From: Caldilinea sp.
GTDB taxonomy: Bacteria > Chloroflexota > Anaerolineae > Caldilineales > Caldilineaceae
Reading direction: 5' to 3'
Assembly: GCA_025055055.1 (NCBI GenBank)
Contig: JANWYX010000464.1
Span: forward strand, 1-19,693
Length of the DNA stretch: 19,693 nucleotides
The notes below the pieces were generated by a model, which worked only from the letters and a program-made list of their open reading frames with translations, was not told the DNA's origin and did not search any database. A program made the position numbers and the translations under genes. Positions within the stretch are counted from its first letter, which is position 1. Each line of letters begins with the position of its first letter. Shown in pieces: positions 1 through 14,306 of the stretch.

Positions 1-1289
1 GCGGCCATGCCGAACTCGCGCACACCGTAGTGCAGGTAGTTGCCGGCGCTGCGGCCGTCGGTGGCGACCGAGGCTTTCACCGCGGTCAGGTTCGACCACG
101 TCAAGTCCGCCGAGCCGCCCAGCAGCTCCGGCACCCGCGGCACCAGCAGCTCCAGCACGTTCTGCGAGGACTTGCGCGTGGCGGTCGGGGCGGTGACGGT
201 GCGTGCGGTGGCGAGCGCCTGCTGTGCCACGTCGGGGAACGACGCCGGCAGCTCGCCCCGCAGACGGCGCCGGAACTCGGCCGCTTGTTCCGGATACGCC
301 GCGGCGTAGGCGTCGAAGCGGCGCTGCCAGTCGGCACGCAACGCGGCACCGCGGGCGCGCGCGTCCCATTGGGCGCGCAACTCGGCGGGGATGTCAAATG
401 GCGCGTGCGGCCAATCGAGCGCCGCCCGCGTGGCCGCAGTCTCCTCGGCGCCGAGCGGCGCGCCATGCACCTCGTGCGTGCCGGCCGCCTTCGGCGCGCC
501 CCAGCCGATCGTCGTGCGGCAGATGATCAGGGTGGGCCGCTGCCGCTCGCTGCGCGCCACCTCGATGGCCGCGTCCACCGCCGGCGCGTCGTGGCCGTCG
601 ACCGGTCCGATCACGTTCCAGCCGTAGGCGCGGAAACGCGCCGCGGTGTCGTCGCGGAACCAGCCCTGCACGTGGCCGTCGATCGAGATGCCGTTGTCGT
701 CGTAGAAGCAGACGAGCTTGTTCAGGCCCCAGACGCCGGCGAGCGAAGCGGCCTCGTGCGAGATGCCTTCCATCAGGCAACCGTCGCCGACGAACACCCA
801 GGTGCGGTGGTCGACGATGCTGTGGCCGGGCCGGTTGAACTCGGCCGCGAGCAGTTTCTCCGCCAGCGCCATGCCGACGGCGTTGGCAAAGCCCTGCCCC
901 AGCGGGCCGGTCGTGGTCTCCACGCCCGGCGTGGGGCCGTACTCGGGATGACCGGGCGTCTTGCTGTGCAACTGGCGGAACCGTTTCAGCTCTTCCAGCG
1001 GCAGGTCGTAGCCGGTCAGATGCAACATGGCGTAGAGCAGCATCGAACCATGCCCCGCGCTCAACACAAAGCGATCGCGGTCAAACCATTGGGGGTTGCG
1101 CGGGTTGTAGCGCATGACGCGCGTCCAAAGCGTCAGCGCAGCCACAGCCATTCCCATCGGCATGCCCGGATGACCGGAATTGGCGGCTTGCACGGCGTCG
1201 GCAGCCAACATGCGAATGGTGTTGGCTGCCTTGGTCTCAAATTCACGGGTCAGAGGTTTTTCCAGCGGCGGAACAGTTAGGGTGTCCAT
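1..1289 (-). CDS. tkt: Transketolase, N-terminal part (runs off the left edge)
   Basis: Transketolase moves two-carbon ketol units between sugar phosphates in the non-oxidative pentose phosphate pathway, using thiamine diphosphate in the cytosol. My reading of the reverse strand starts MDTLTVPPLEKPLTREFE and gives 429 complete codons before the window ends, against about 660-670 for the family. Visible landmarks are the SGHPGMPMG loop (residues 38-46), LSAGHGSMLLY (76-86), GVETTTGPLGQGFANAVG (122-139), and the ThDP/Mg motif running from VGDGCLMEG (167-175) to YDDNGIS (196-202). The start of the pyrimidine-binding domain follows (GGSADLTWSNLT), and the sequence ends in the conserved REFGMA stretch, so the domain is intact as far as seen. 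The ATG start is preceded by a GAGG-type ribosome site about 10 nt upstream. It is divergent from the PaaK-like gene. Codons are strongly G/C-ending, as expected for a well-expressed gene. Confidence 0.96.
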   Translation of the reverse strand, partial: MDTLTVPPLEKPLTREFETKAANTIRMLAADAVQAANSGHPGMPMGMAVAALTLWTRVMRYNPRNPQWFDRDRFVLSAGHGSMLLYAMLHLTGYDLPLEELKRFRQLHSKTPGHPEYGPTPGVETTTGPLGQGFANAVGMALAEKLLAAEFNRPGHSIVDHRTWVFVGDGCLMEGISHEAASLAGVWGLNKLVCFYDDNGISIDGHVQGWFRDDTAARFRAYGWNVIGPVDGHDAPAVDAAIEVARSERQRPTLIICRTTIGWGAPKAAGTHEVHGAPLGAEETAATRAALDWPHAPFDIPAELRAQWDARARGAALRADWQRRFDAYAAAYPEQAAEFRRRLRGELPASFPDVAQQALATARTVTAPTATRKSSQNVLELLVPRVPELLGGSADLTWSNLTAVKASVATDGRSAGNYLHYGVREFGMA

Positions 1290-1291
1290 TA

Positions 1292-1340
<49 letters not shown>

Positions 1341-1351
1341 GAATCGTCTTC

Positions 1352-1389
<38 letters not shown>

Positions 1390-1427
1390 GGGGCGTCTCA
1401 GCGCCGACAAGGTATCGCCCTCTGGGG

Positions 1428-1457
1428 TTGGCGATCGGATGGCGGCGCAGGTATAAT
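1428..1457 (+). promoter_or_regulatory. Putative promoter of the PaaK-like ligase gene
   Basis: A perfect -10 hexamer TATAAT (1452-1457) is preceded, with an 18-nt spacer, by TTGGCG (1428-1433), which is 4 of 6 to the -35 consensus. Transcription would begin near 1464, giving a leader of about 95 nt. This placement also argues that the in-frame ATG overlapping the -10 box at 1456 is not the translation start and that the ATG at 1558 is. Confidence 0.5.
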
Positions 1458-1557
1458 GGACGCATCCCAACCTCGAAGCGGACGTCGGAGCCGCGTGCAA
1501 GGCAGGCGCGGCCGCACAAGCGTTTCCATTACAAGTGTTTCCATCAAAGGAATTGCC

Positions 1558-2811
1558 ATGTCCACAACGTCGCACCATCCACCTCATGCTGTTGAACCGA
1601 CCCGCCGCGACCGATCTCTGGATGAACGGCTGGCCGATTTTATCCGAGCTGCATACGCCAATGCGCCCGGCGTGCAGCGCTGGTTTGCCCAAGCCAACCT
1701 GACGGCGGACGATGTACAGGCCGTCGCCGATCTGGAAAAGGTGCCCGTCCTGAGCAAAGATCAGATGATTGCGCTTCAGGCGCAAGAGCCGCCCTTTGGC
1801 GGTTTTCTGGCCGTTCCTATCGAACAGGTGCATCGCATCTTTCAATCTCCCGGGCCGCTGTATGAGCCGCAAGGAGCAGAGGAAGGCTGGGTGCGCCCAG
1901 GGGTTTCTGTTTTACGGAGCGTCGGTTTTGGCCCCGGCGACGTCGTGCTCAACGCACTGAGCTATCATTTCTCGCCGGGCGGCTTTTTGCTTGACGGCGT
2001 GTTGCGCAGCGCCGGGTGCACCGTCGTGCCTGTGGGCGTGGGCGCAGCGGAGCTGCAGGTGAAGATGCTCGTCGATCTGGGGGCGAGCGGCTTTGCCGGG
2101 CTGCCGAGCTGGCTGATGACGTTGCTGCGCAAGGCGGATGAGATGGGCGTGCCGCGCGCACAGATCCGTCTGCGTCGCGCTCTCTTCAGCGCCGAGCCGC
2201 TGATGCCCGCCGATCGCGCGTATCTGATCGAGCACTATGGGCTGCAGATCGTCAACGCCTACGCGACCGCAGAGTTGGGATTTCTGGCCTATGACACCGA
2301 AGGAGCGCCGATGATGCGGCTGGTGGAGGAACCGATCGTTCAGCTCGTGGACCGTCACACCGGCCGCCACGTGCAGTCGGGCGAAGTGGGCGAGGTGGTG
2401 GTCACTAATCTCAACTCTACGTATCCGCTCATTCGCTTCGGCACGGGCGACCTCGCCCTTTATCACGACCCTGCGCCGGGCATCAGTCGTCAGCAAGAGC
2501 GCTCGATCCGGCTGATCGGTCGCATCGGGGATGCGGTCAAGGTGCGCGGCATGTTTGTGCACCCTAATCAGTTGCGGGCGGCGTTGACGCCCTTTGGCGT
2601 TACGGCGTTCGCCGCCTTCGTGCGTAGGCCGACGACGCGCGATGAGTTTGTGCTGAGGTTGGTCGGCGGTGAAGAGGCGCAGAGCCAGCAGGAGCGTCTG
2701 CTGGCGACCGTGCGCGAACTTTGTCGAGTAAGCGTGGATGCAGTCGAGTGGGTGCGCGAACTCGGCGAGCAGGCGGGCAAAATCGTCGATGAGCGTTCCT
2801 GGAACGCCTGA
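1558..2811 (+). CDS. PaaK-like adenylate-forming ligase (phenylacetate-CoA ligase family)
   Basis: This protein belongs to the phenylacetate-CoA ligase branch of the ANL superfamily, which activates a carboxylic acid as an acyl-adenylate and then transfers it to CoA. From the ATG at 1558 it has 417 residues, slightly short of the usual 430-440. That start has AAAGGA 7 nt upstream and lies downstream of a good promoter. The usual Ser/Thr-rich P-loop is replaced by RIFQSPGPLYEP (93-104). The aromatic/TE motif is NAYATAELG (233-241), followed by GTGD (295-298), the hinge GRIGDAVKVRGMFVHP (321-336) and the likely catalytic lysine in QAGKIVDE (Lys408). The substrate cannot be read from the sequence. 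It stands alone between a divergent transketolase and a metallophosphoesterase, so the neighbours give no pathway hint. A role as CoA ligase for an aromatic or branched acid is plausible but unproven. Confidence 0.88.
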   Translation: MSTTSHHPPHAVEPTRRDRSLDERLADFIRAAYANAPGVQRWFAQANLTADDVQAVADLEKVPVLSKDQMIALQAQEPPFGGFLAVPIEQVHRIFQSPGPLYEPQGAEEGWVRPGVSVLRSVGFGPGDVVLNALSYHFSPGGFLLDGVLRSAGCTVVPVGVGAAELQVKMLVDLGASGFAGLPSWLMTLLRKADEMGVPRAQIRLRRALFSAEPLMPADRAYLIEHYGLQIVNAYATAELGFLAYDTEGAPMMRLVEEPIVQLVDRHTGRHVQSGEVGEVVVTNLNSTYPLIRFGTGDLALYHDPAPGISRQQERSIRLIGRIGDAVKVRGMFVHPNQLRAALTPFGVTAFAAFVRRPTTRDEFVLRLVGGEEAQSQQERLLATVRELCRVSVDAVEWVRELGEQAGKIVDERSWNA

Positions 2812-2841
2812 GCTTGTGAACACAAGCCGTGTTTGTTGTTG
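2812..2841 (+). terminator. Possible weak terminator after the PaaK-like gene
   Basis: Immediately after the stop codon, GCTTGTG-AA-CACAAGC (2812-2827) is a perfect 7-bp inverted repeat, which folds as a 6-bp stem with a 4-nt loop. It is followed by a broken T-rich stretch (GTGTTTGTTGTTG) rather than a clean T run. It may act as an inefficient intrinsic terminator or a 3'-end stabiliser. Confidence 0.35.
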
Positions 2842-2943
2842 AAAAATCAATAAACAACCGAAGGCCGTTTTCGGCAATCGCTCAATTGTCTGCATTTGCT
2901 GTTCTCTGCTATGCTGCAACTAATGATAATGGGAGGCAAGCAG

Positions 2944-4638
<1,695 letters not shown>

Positions 4639-4732
4639 CTGTATACTTCGGCACGGAAAATATTGATTCTCTGTGCGACGATAATTAACCGTGAGTTTGC
4701 GAAGGTTTTATCAATCCATTTTCACCATACAC

Positions 4733-4740
4733 AAGGAGGA
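4733..4740 (+). promoter_or_regulatory. Near-consensus Shine-Dalgarno of the SOD gene
   Basis: AAGGAGGA is placed 5 nt before the ATG at 4746 and is the strongest ribosome site in the window. It fixes the start of the superoxide dismutase. Confidence 0.85.
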
Positions 4741-4745
4741 TTCCG

Positions 4746-5360
4746 ATGGCTTTTACATTACCAGACCTGCCTTATCCAGAAGATGCGCTCGAGCCGTACA
4801 TCGATGCTCGAACCATGAATATTCATCGCACCAAGCACCATCAGGCATATATCACCAATTTAAACAACGCTATCGCAGGCACGGAGTGGGAAAATCTGAG
4901 CATTGAGGAGATCTTGCGGCGCATCAACGAAGTGCCGGAGAACATCCGCACCACCGTGCGCAACAATGGCGGCGGCCACGCCAACCACAGCCTTTTCTGG
5001 AAGATCATGGCGCCGAATGCAGGCGGCGCCCCGACCGGCGAGCTGGCCGAGGCGATTAAGGCTAAATGGGGCAGCTTCGAGGAATTCAAAAACCAGTTCA
5101 AGGCCATCGCCGTAGGCCGCTTCGGCAGTGGCTGGGCGTGGCTGGTGGTCAAACCCGACGGCAGCCTCGACGCCTACAGTCTCCCCAACCAGGACAGTCC
5201 CTATATGCAGGGTGACACGCCCATCCTGGGGTTGGACGTGTGGGAGCACGCCTACTACCTGCACTATCAGAACCGGCGCCCAGACTACGTTGATGCGTGG
5301 TGGAACGTCGTGAACTGGGATGAGGTTGCAAAGAATTACGCAGCGGCAAGAGGTCGGTGA
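4746..5360 (+). CDS. sodA: Superoxide dismutase, Mn type (Fe/Mn family)
   Basis: Converts superoxide to oxygen and hydrogen peroxide; its presence points to life with oxygen. The 204-residue length is normal. The four metal ligands are visible: His27 (NIHRTKHH region), His81 (in GGGHANHSLFW), Asp164 and His168 (in DVWEHAYYLHYQNRRPDY). Gly77 and Gln149 (in PNQDSPY) are residues that established comparisons associate with manganese rather than iron enzymes, so Mn, or a cambialistic enzyme, is likelier. There is no signal peptide, so it is cytosolic. A near-consensus AAGGAGGA ribosome site lies 5 nt before the ATG, suggesting strong translation. The 107 bp upstream show no convincing promoter. 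A strong intrinsic terminator follows at 5392-5427. Confidence 0.97.
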   Translation: MAFTLPDLPYPEDALEPYIDARTMNIHRTKHHQAYITNLNNAIAGTEWENLSIEEILRRINEVPENIRTTVRNNGGGHANHSLFWKIMAPNAGGAPTGELAEAIKAKWGSFEEFKNQFKAIAVGRFGSGWAWLVVKPDGSLDAYSLPNQDSPYMQGDTPILGLDVWEHAYYLHYQNRRPDYVDAWWNVVNWDEVAKNYAAARGR

Positions 5361-5391
5361 CACAGTTGTTCGTCTCGAGGTGGGCGAACGC

Positions 5392-5427
5392 AAGCAGGCG
5401 AGAGAAACTTCTCTCGCCTGCTTTTTT
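5392..5427 (+). terminator. Intrinsic terminator after the SOD gene
   Basis: GCAGGCGAGAGAA (5394-5406) and TTCTCTCGCCTGC (5409-5421) form a perfect 13-bp inverted repeat separated by only 2 nt, so in practice about 11-12 bp with a small loop. A run of six T (5422-5427) follows. The minus-strand side lacks a comparable T run, so it serves mainly the plus strand. The rest of 5361-5542 holds nothing else I can recognise. Confidence 0.93.
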
Positions 5428-5542
5428 GCATTTAGGACCCGATGTGGCCTCTGGACGAAGAGTTAATTTGACGGCGCAAAAGGTCGGCTTCTCACATAGA
5501 CTAATCTTCTGACGATTTATCGGTGCGTTTGCGCGTTACGTC

Positions 5543-6960
<1,418 letters not shown>

Positions 6961-6964
<4 letters not shown>

Positions 6965-7446
6965 CTCCCGGTGGACTCCTCTACCAACTGTTTTGATTTC
7001 TGATGAGCCATCTCGGCGGAAAAAATCGGCTTCAACAATTCCATTGCCTGTACGATCGTTCGGCGCTCTTCTTCGGAAAGCGGCTCCAACAGCCGTTGCA
7101 ACCAGGCGATGGTACCCTGGCGCGCGCGCTGATAGACCTCAGAGCCTGCTTCTGTGAGCGTTAACGTGACGCGACGGCGATCGATCAAGCTTACCTGTCG
7201 TAGCACCAGCCCCTGCCCGACCAGTCCGTTGATCAACACGGACATGCTGGGCAGTGTCAGGCCGATGAACTCGGCCACGTCCGACAGCGAACAGCCCGGA
7301 TGGCGCGCGATGTACGCCAGCGTGCGAAACTGCGGCACCGAAAGGTCATGCATGCGCTCGAGCCTCATTTCGACTCGAATCGCCTGGATGATCACCGGCA
7401 CGGTTTCAAGGATGGCCTGAGCGCACGTCTGATTGGATGCATCCAT
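6961..7446 (-). CDS. MarR-family transcriptional regulator
   Basis: Winged-helix dimeric repressor that releases DNA when it binds a small phenolic or hydrophobic ligand. The ATG at 7446 gives 161 residues (MDASNQTCAQ...) and has GAGAGGTG about 5 nt upstream. A longer frame from 7494 would begin inside the promoter's -35/-10 interval and is rejected. The winged-helix core is visible: PQFRTLAYIARHPGCSLSDVAEFIGL then TLPSMSVLINGLVGQGLV (about 38-82, recognition helix near 65-77), and the wing with the DRRRVTLTLTEAG motif (89-101). Its gene overlaps the MFS exporter by 4 nt, so the two are translationally coupled. The palindrome in its promoter suggests autoregulation together with control of the exporter. 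Confidence 0.92.
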
Positions 7447-7460
7447 TGCTTCACCTCTCA

Positions 7461-7483
7461 AATAGTTAAGCATACTAATTATT
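7461..7483. promoter_or_regulatory. Palindromic MarR-type operator candidate
   Basis: A 23-bp imperfect palindrome of the form AATAnTTA-n7-TAAnTATT overlaps the -10 box and the predicted transcription start of the marR-MFS promoter. Size, AT-richness and position fit a MarR dimer operator that blocks RNA polymerase. Binding is inferred, not shown. Confidence 0.55.
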
Positions 7484-7509
7484 ATAGATGCCAAACATTA
7501 GATCGTCAA
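7481..7509 (-). promoter_or_regulatory. Promoter of the marR-MFS operon
   Basis: On the minus strand, TTGACG (7504-7509) and a perfect TATAAT (7481-7486) are separated by the ideal 17 nt. Transcription would start near 7474, about 28 nt before the MarR start codon. This is the best promoter match in the window. Confidence 0.72.
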
Positions 7510-7531
7510 ACCACAACAGTGCAGAGTGGCG

Positions 7532-8686
7532 TCAGATGCATGTTTGTCGGAGAGGGTCCCCTACCTTGAAAACTTCGTAGTCGCCCTGGCAAGGATTGCC
7601 CCACAGCGCCCACAGTTTTCCTGTGGAAGGAGACATAATGCAGGCCCCTGAGCTTTCGACGTCGTAACCGGGGTGGACATGGGCGCAGATGGAAAGCCCA
7701 TCCTGTTCGTGGTGCCGGGTCAACGCCATCAGCGTCTCCAGCGTGATGGAGCCAATTTGAGCGTCGAGGAAATGGCTGGCCTGGTTGTAGCGGGCGAGCG
7801 TGCTTGCATGGGAAACCGCCTTGCGCGGCCGCTCAAGCTCGAGCATTTCCTGGATCAGACAATGATTGGTGTGCGCGTAGACATGGTGCACAGGCAGTGT
7901 TGCGTAGCGGGTCGCCATGTGTTCGACGTTGTAGCCGCGAAGGGCGCCGTCGGCGTCTGGGCCAAGCAGAAGATAGTTATGGGCGCCGGAAAGCGGGGCG
8001 CTTTTCAAAACAGCGAGCGCGTCATCTACGGTGCGTTGCGCCAACATTTTGCGCACGACATAGACCCAGTGCACGCCGGGCCGACCGTCGGCGCCAAGGA
8101 GGTTGTTGATGCCAACCGCTACGCCATGCTCATTCATGCCGATCATGCCCACGCAGCCGGTGATGGTGAAGGTCATCAACGCCGGTGCGTCCTGCGGTCG
8201 CACATCCAACATCAGCACGTACGGCGTGGCCGAGGCGTGCATGTCCCAGGTCTGCCCCAGATAGCCGTAGCCATCGGCGCTGGCGGATGGTGCGACGATG
8301 AAGGCTGTGCAGTCGACGACATCACCGGCGCCCGCCGCTGCGAGGCGTCGCCGGCCTAGCACGTCAGGGTTGGCGATGATGTCCACAAAGTCGGTGAAGC
8401 CGTTCATGATCACCAGCTCATTGATGCCGAGGCCGGTGGCGTCGGCCATGCCGCGCATCTCCTCCATCAGATCGGGCGCAAAGGCTTCATGATGTTGGAG
8501 ACAAGCGCGACCGATCGCCAACACTTCCTCCAACGTCGCCTGCTGTCCACCGGTCCAAAAGGGATCGCAGCAGAGGCGCAGTCGCTCTTCGGTCAGCTCG
8601 GCGATCTCTTTGGCGAAGGCCTTGCCGTGGATATAGCCCAGTTCATAGGGCGCGCCGGCAATCGTCAAGACGCGAATGTTTGTCAT
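7532..8686 (-). CDS. C45 family Ntn hydrolase / acyltransferase-like protein
   Basis: Resembles the peptidase C45 group (acyl-CoA:6-aminopenicillanic acid acyltransferase-like): N-terminal nucleophile enzymes that cleave themselves before a cysteine and then hydrolyse or transfer amide-bound acyl groups. The 384-residue product has an early GAPYELGYIHGKAF segment typical of the group. The likely autocatalytic site GDVVDCTAF gives Cys126 as nucleophile after processing, which would split off a 125-residue alpha chain. Next comes GQTWDMHA, then MIGMNEHGVAVGINNL, which are conserved in the family, and later VYAHTNH. No signal peptide is seen, so it is probably cytosolic. GGGTGA lies shortly before the ATG at 8686. 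It follows the PfkB gene after 97 bp on the same strand and may be the distal gene of that cluster. The true substrate (amide, peptide, acyl amino acid) cannot be told. Confidence 0.85.
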   Translation of the reverse strand: MTNIRVLTIAGAPYELGYIHGKAFAKEIAELTEERLRLCCDPFWTGGQQATLEEVLAIGRACLQHHEAFAPDLMEEMRGMADATGLGINELVIMNGFTDFVDIIANPDVLGRRRLAAAGAGDVVDCTAFIVAPSASADGYGYLGQTWDMHASATPYVLMLDVRPQDAPALMTFTITGCVGMIGMNEHGVAVGINNLLGADGRPGVHWVYVVRKMLAQRTVDDALAVLKSAPLSGAHNYLLLGPDADGALRGYNVEHMATRYATLPVHHVYAHTNHCLIQEMLELERPRKAVSHASTLARYNQASHFLDAQIGSITLETLMALTRHHEQDGLSICAHVHPGYDVESSGACIMSPSTGKLWALWGNPCQGDYEVFKVGDPLRQTCI

Positions 8687-8717
8687 AGTTCACCCGGAGT
8701 CCATTGCAACAAAGTTT

Positions 8718-8732
8718 GACAAAGAGATTGTC
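8718..8732. repeat. Short inverted repeat between the PfkB and C45 genes
   Basis: GACAA-AGAGA-TTGTC is a perfect 5-bp inverted repeat in the 97-bp intergenic gap. It could be a regulator site for a separate C45 promoter; it is too weak and lacks a T run for a terminator. Confidence 0.25.
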
Positions 8733-8783
8733 GCACAATTTACCGATTTCTGCCGACTTCTAAATGAATCTCGTCGCTTGGTC

Positions 8784-9700
8784 TTACGCTCTCTGCAACA
8801 ACGCCCTGACCTCCTCGAGCGAGGGCAACCCCGGCCGGGCCCCGCGTCGAGTGCAGCACAGTGCGCCGGCGGCACTGGCGAAGCGCAGCAGCTCGTCCCA
8901 GTCCATGCCTTGGGCGACACCCACGGCCAGAGCGCCGTGGAAGGCATCGCCTGCGCCTGTGGTGTCGACCACCTTGACCGGAAACGCCGGGAGTGCACCA
9001 CTTTGTGCGCCGCGCTGCCAGATGAGGCCGCGTTCGCCGAGCGTCACGACTACCGCCGGCGCCAGATGCGCCAGCATCGCCATGCCCGCCTGCGGCGAGT
9101 CTGCGCCGGTGAATGCCTGTGAAAAGTGCTCCGACGCTGCGAGGATCGTGCACAGTCGCACCAGTTCATCGTGACCCTCGTTCACGGTATCGGCGTCGAG
9201 GACGGTGGGAATGTTGCGGTCGCGTGCCCATTTCGCCATGGCGACGGCAAGTGCAGGCTGATGACCGTCGAACAAGATAGCCCTCGGGCGCATCTGCGCA
9301 AAGGGGACATGCGCCGGCGTCAGCCGGGTGACGATCGCCTCACGGTAGTTGACAATCGAGCGCGCGCCATCGGGCTTGACGAAGATGGCCGAAAGCGAGG
9401 TCGCTTCCTCCCCGCGCACTACCAGATGTGTATCGATGCCTGCGGCGTTCAGTTCCGCCAGATGTTGATCGCCGTAGACGTCTTTTCCCAGGTAGCCGAT
9501 GAAGGCGGCGGAGGCGCCCAGGCGCGCGGCGGCGACGGCAGCGTTGGCGGCGGTGCCACCTCCGCATCCCATGAACGCGCAGGCGCGTGCCTTTTCGTTT
9601 GGGCCGGGATGGTGATCGACCGTGAAGATCAGGTCATAGCAGGCCAATCCGACGCAGAGCACATCTACGTCGCAGGGCGTTGGCGGTGGCGTTGCATTGC

Positions 9701-9704
<4 letters not shown>
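8784..9704 (-). CDS. PfkB-family sugar kinase
   Basis: Ribokinase-like kinase that phosphorylates a sugar or nucleoside with ATP in the cytosol. The start at 9704 (MSNATPPPTP) gives 306 residues and a 4-nt ATGA overlap with the patatin gene; an upstream ATG at 9740 would overlap by 40 nt and is less likely. PfkB signature 1 is GGGTAANAAVAAARLG (48-63), and GYLGKDVYGD follows. Signature 2 is DTTGAGDAFHGALAVG (247-262), with the catalytic base Asp253. The C-terminal CCTRRGARPGLPS (283-295) resembles ribokinase/sulfofructose-kinase-like members. The sugar specificity cannot be assigned; 2-keto-3-deoxygluconate, fructose, ribose, or an envelope-related sugar are all possible. Confidence 0.92.
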
Positions 9705-10575
<871 letters not shown>

Positions 10576-10579
<4 letters not shown>

Positions 10580-12149
10580 GGCTGCACCTGTGTTTGGCTC
10601 AAGCGGTAGCGCTGGACAGTCACCCCTGGGAAAGTGCGCTGCTCCTCAAGGGCGGCGTGAGTTTGCAACCAGCGATCCATTAGACGTCGATTGTCCCACA
10701 TCGAGGCCTCGCTGAGCAAGACCCAAATTTCATTGGCACCTGCGGTCATCTTGCGCATATACCGATCTACTTCGGCCCATTCGACGTCGTCGGGACGTCC
10801 CCAATTCGTATAAGGGCCGCGTCCCCATCGGCCAAGCCGTTCATCCCCCCCTACGAAGGGATCCGAGCCGAAGCCGCCGGTGTAGTAGCGATAGGCCCAT
10901 TCTTGATGGGGGATTTGGAGGATGAGCAGGTCGTCCGGCCTGCGATGTGCATGGACGTATTGAATTGCGCTGCGCAGGTCGAATTTGATGACCAAAGTTT
11001 TTTGCTGCCAGCCCAGATAGCCCCACAGCCCGAGCACATAAATTAGCAAAATCGCGGCAAGGAAGAGCGCCGACCGTCCACTGTTGTTCATCAGCACGCG
11101 TAGCCCGAGCGCCATGCATAACATCGCCGCCGGCCCAATCCAGATCACATAGCGCTCGGTGAAGACGGGTTGGCGCAAGCTGATCAGATAGATGAGTGCG
11201 ATCGGCGCCAGCAGCCAGCTCAGCAGGAGGGACACCCGCCGCAACGGCGAGAGGGAGGGGCTTTGCACGGAAAAACGCCCGCCGATGACGGTTGCGCCGA
11301 ACAGCGCGCCTGCGCCCAACAGGAAATAGACGGGCGCCAGCCAAAAGAGCGGCGTTGTGGTGACGAAGCCGCGTGCATGGCTGAGGGCAAGCGAACGTAG
11401 GACTGCATCCAACGGCGTAAAACTGAAACCGGAAAGCTTTTCGGATGAAGTCAGCATCATCCACTGCCACCAGACCATCGGGAGATACGGCAGTGTCAAC
11501 CCGGCCAGCGCCAGCCCATAGCCGCGCCACCGTCGGCGGGCGAGCGGCCAGGCGATCGCAAACCAAAGGATGTGAAGTGGTATCAGCAACACCATCAGCA
11601 GATGCACATACATCGCCGTGCTGACCGCAACCAGATACCCCGTCCAATAGCGCCACCCACCGTCCTCGACTCCGCGCAGCCAGAGCCAGCCGGCAAGCAG
11701 CGCCAGCAGGGTGACCGTAGCGTACATTTTGCCCTCTTGCCCATACCAAACTTGATAGGGATTGAGCGCGAACAGCAGGGCGCCAACGGCGGCAACGCTT
11801 AACCAGGGCGCAGGCACGGGCGTCTGCTCCGGCGGCGCCGGCGGCAGTAGACGTCGGCCCACATGCCAGACAAAGAGCACGCTCACCGTTCCCGCCATGG
11901 CCGAGGGAAAGCGCAAGGCAAACTCCGTGGCGCCCGCCAGCGCAAACCAAGGGCGGAGCCCGATGAAGTAGAGAGGGCCGTTCTGTGCAGCTTGCACAAA
12001 CATGCTCAACGTTTCCTGGAGAGGGCGCACCGCAAAGTAGACGGCGTCCACCTCATCGCGCCAAAGACTCTGAAAATCGAGCCGAATGACTCGCCAGGCA
12101 AAAGCAAGTAGGGTCAATGCCAGCAAAAAAAGTCGTCGTTGCAAAATGC

Positions 12150-12153
<4 letters not shown>
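10576..12153 (-). CDS. GT-C membrane glycosyltransferase, family 39-like
   Basis: Polytopic membrane glycosyltransferase of the ArnT/PMT (GT39/83-like) superfamily, which moves a sugar from a polyprenyl-phosphate carrier to an acceptor outside the cytosol. The start at 12153 (MSILQRRLFLLAL) gives 525 residues and a 4-nt ATGA overlap with the preceding gene. An ATG at 12171 is possible but overlaps more. After the first membrane helix, the loop SLWRDEVDAVYF carries the acidic Asp33-Glu34 pair used for catalysis and metal binding in GT-C enzymes. NPYQVWYGQEGKMYA (131-145) matches the conserved loop of bacterial members. About 10-11 hydrophobic segments follow, then a soluble C-terminal domain from about residue 400 (AIQYVHAHRRPDDLLILQ). 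The acceptor might be the adjacent surface protein or a lipid; this is inference from position. Confidence 0.88.

Positions 12154-14302
<2,149 letters not shown>

Positions 14303-14306
<4 letters not shown>

Noticed and set aside
30..1280. Long plus-strand open frame of 416 codons antisense to the transketolase
   Set aside because: Its translation is Arg/Gly/Val-rich without motifs, while the opposite strand gives an unmistakable transketolase; it is a by-product of high GC.
1456..1557. Upstream in-frame ATG extending the PaaK-like protein by 34 residues
   Set aside because: This ATG overlaps the candidate -10 box TATAAT, the extension is Arg/Ser-rich and unlike the family, and the ATG at 1558 has a ribosome site.
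1912..2919. 335-codon open frame antisense to the PaaK-like gene
   Set aside because: Composition is His/Arg/Ala-rich shadow sequence, and it runs through the whole intergenic gap.
7447..7494. Upstream start extending the MarR protein by 16 residues
   Set aside because: The extension lies over the promoter and palindrome, and the ATG at 7446 has a good ribosome site.
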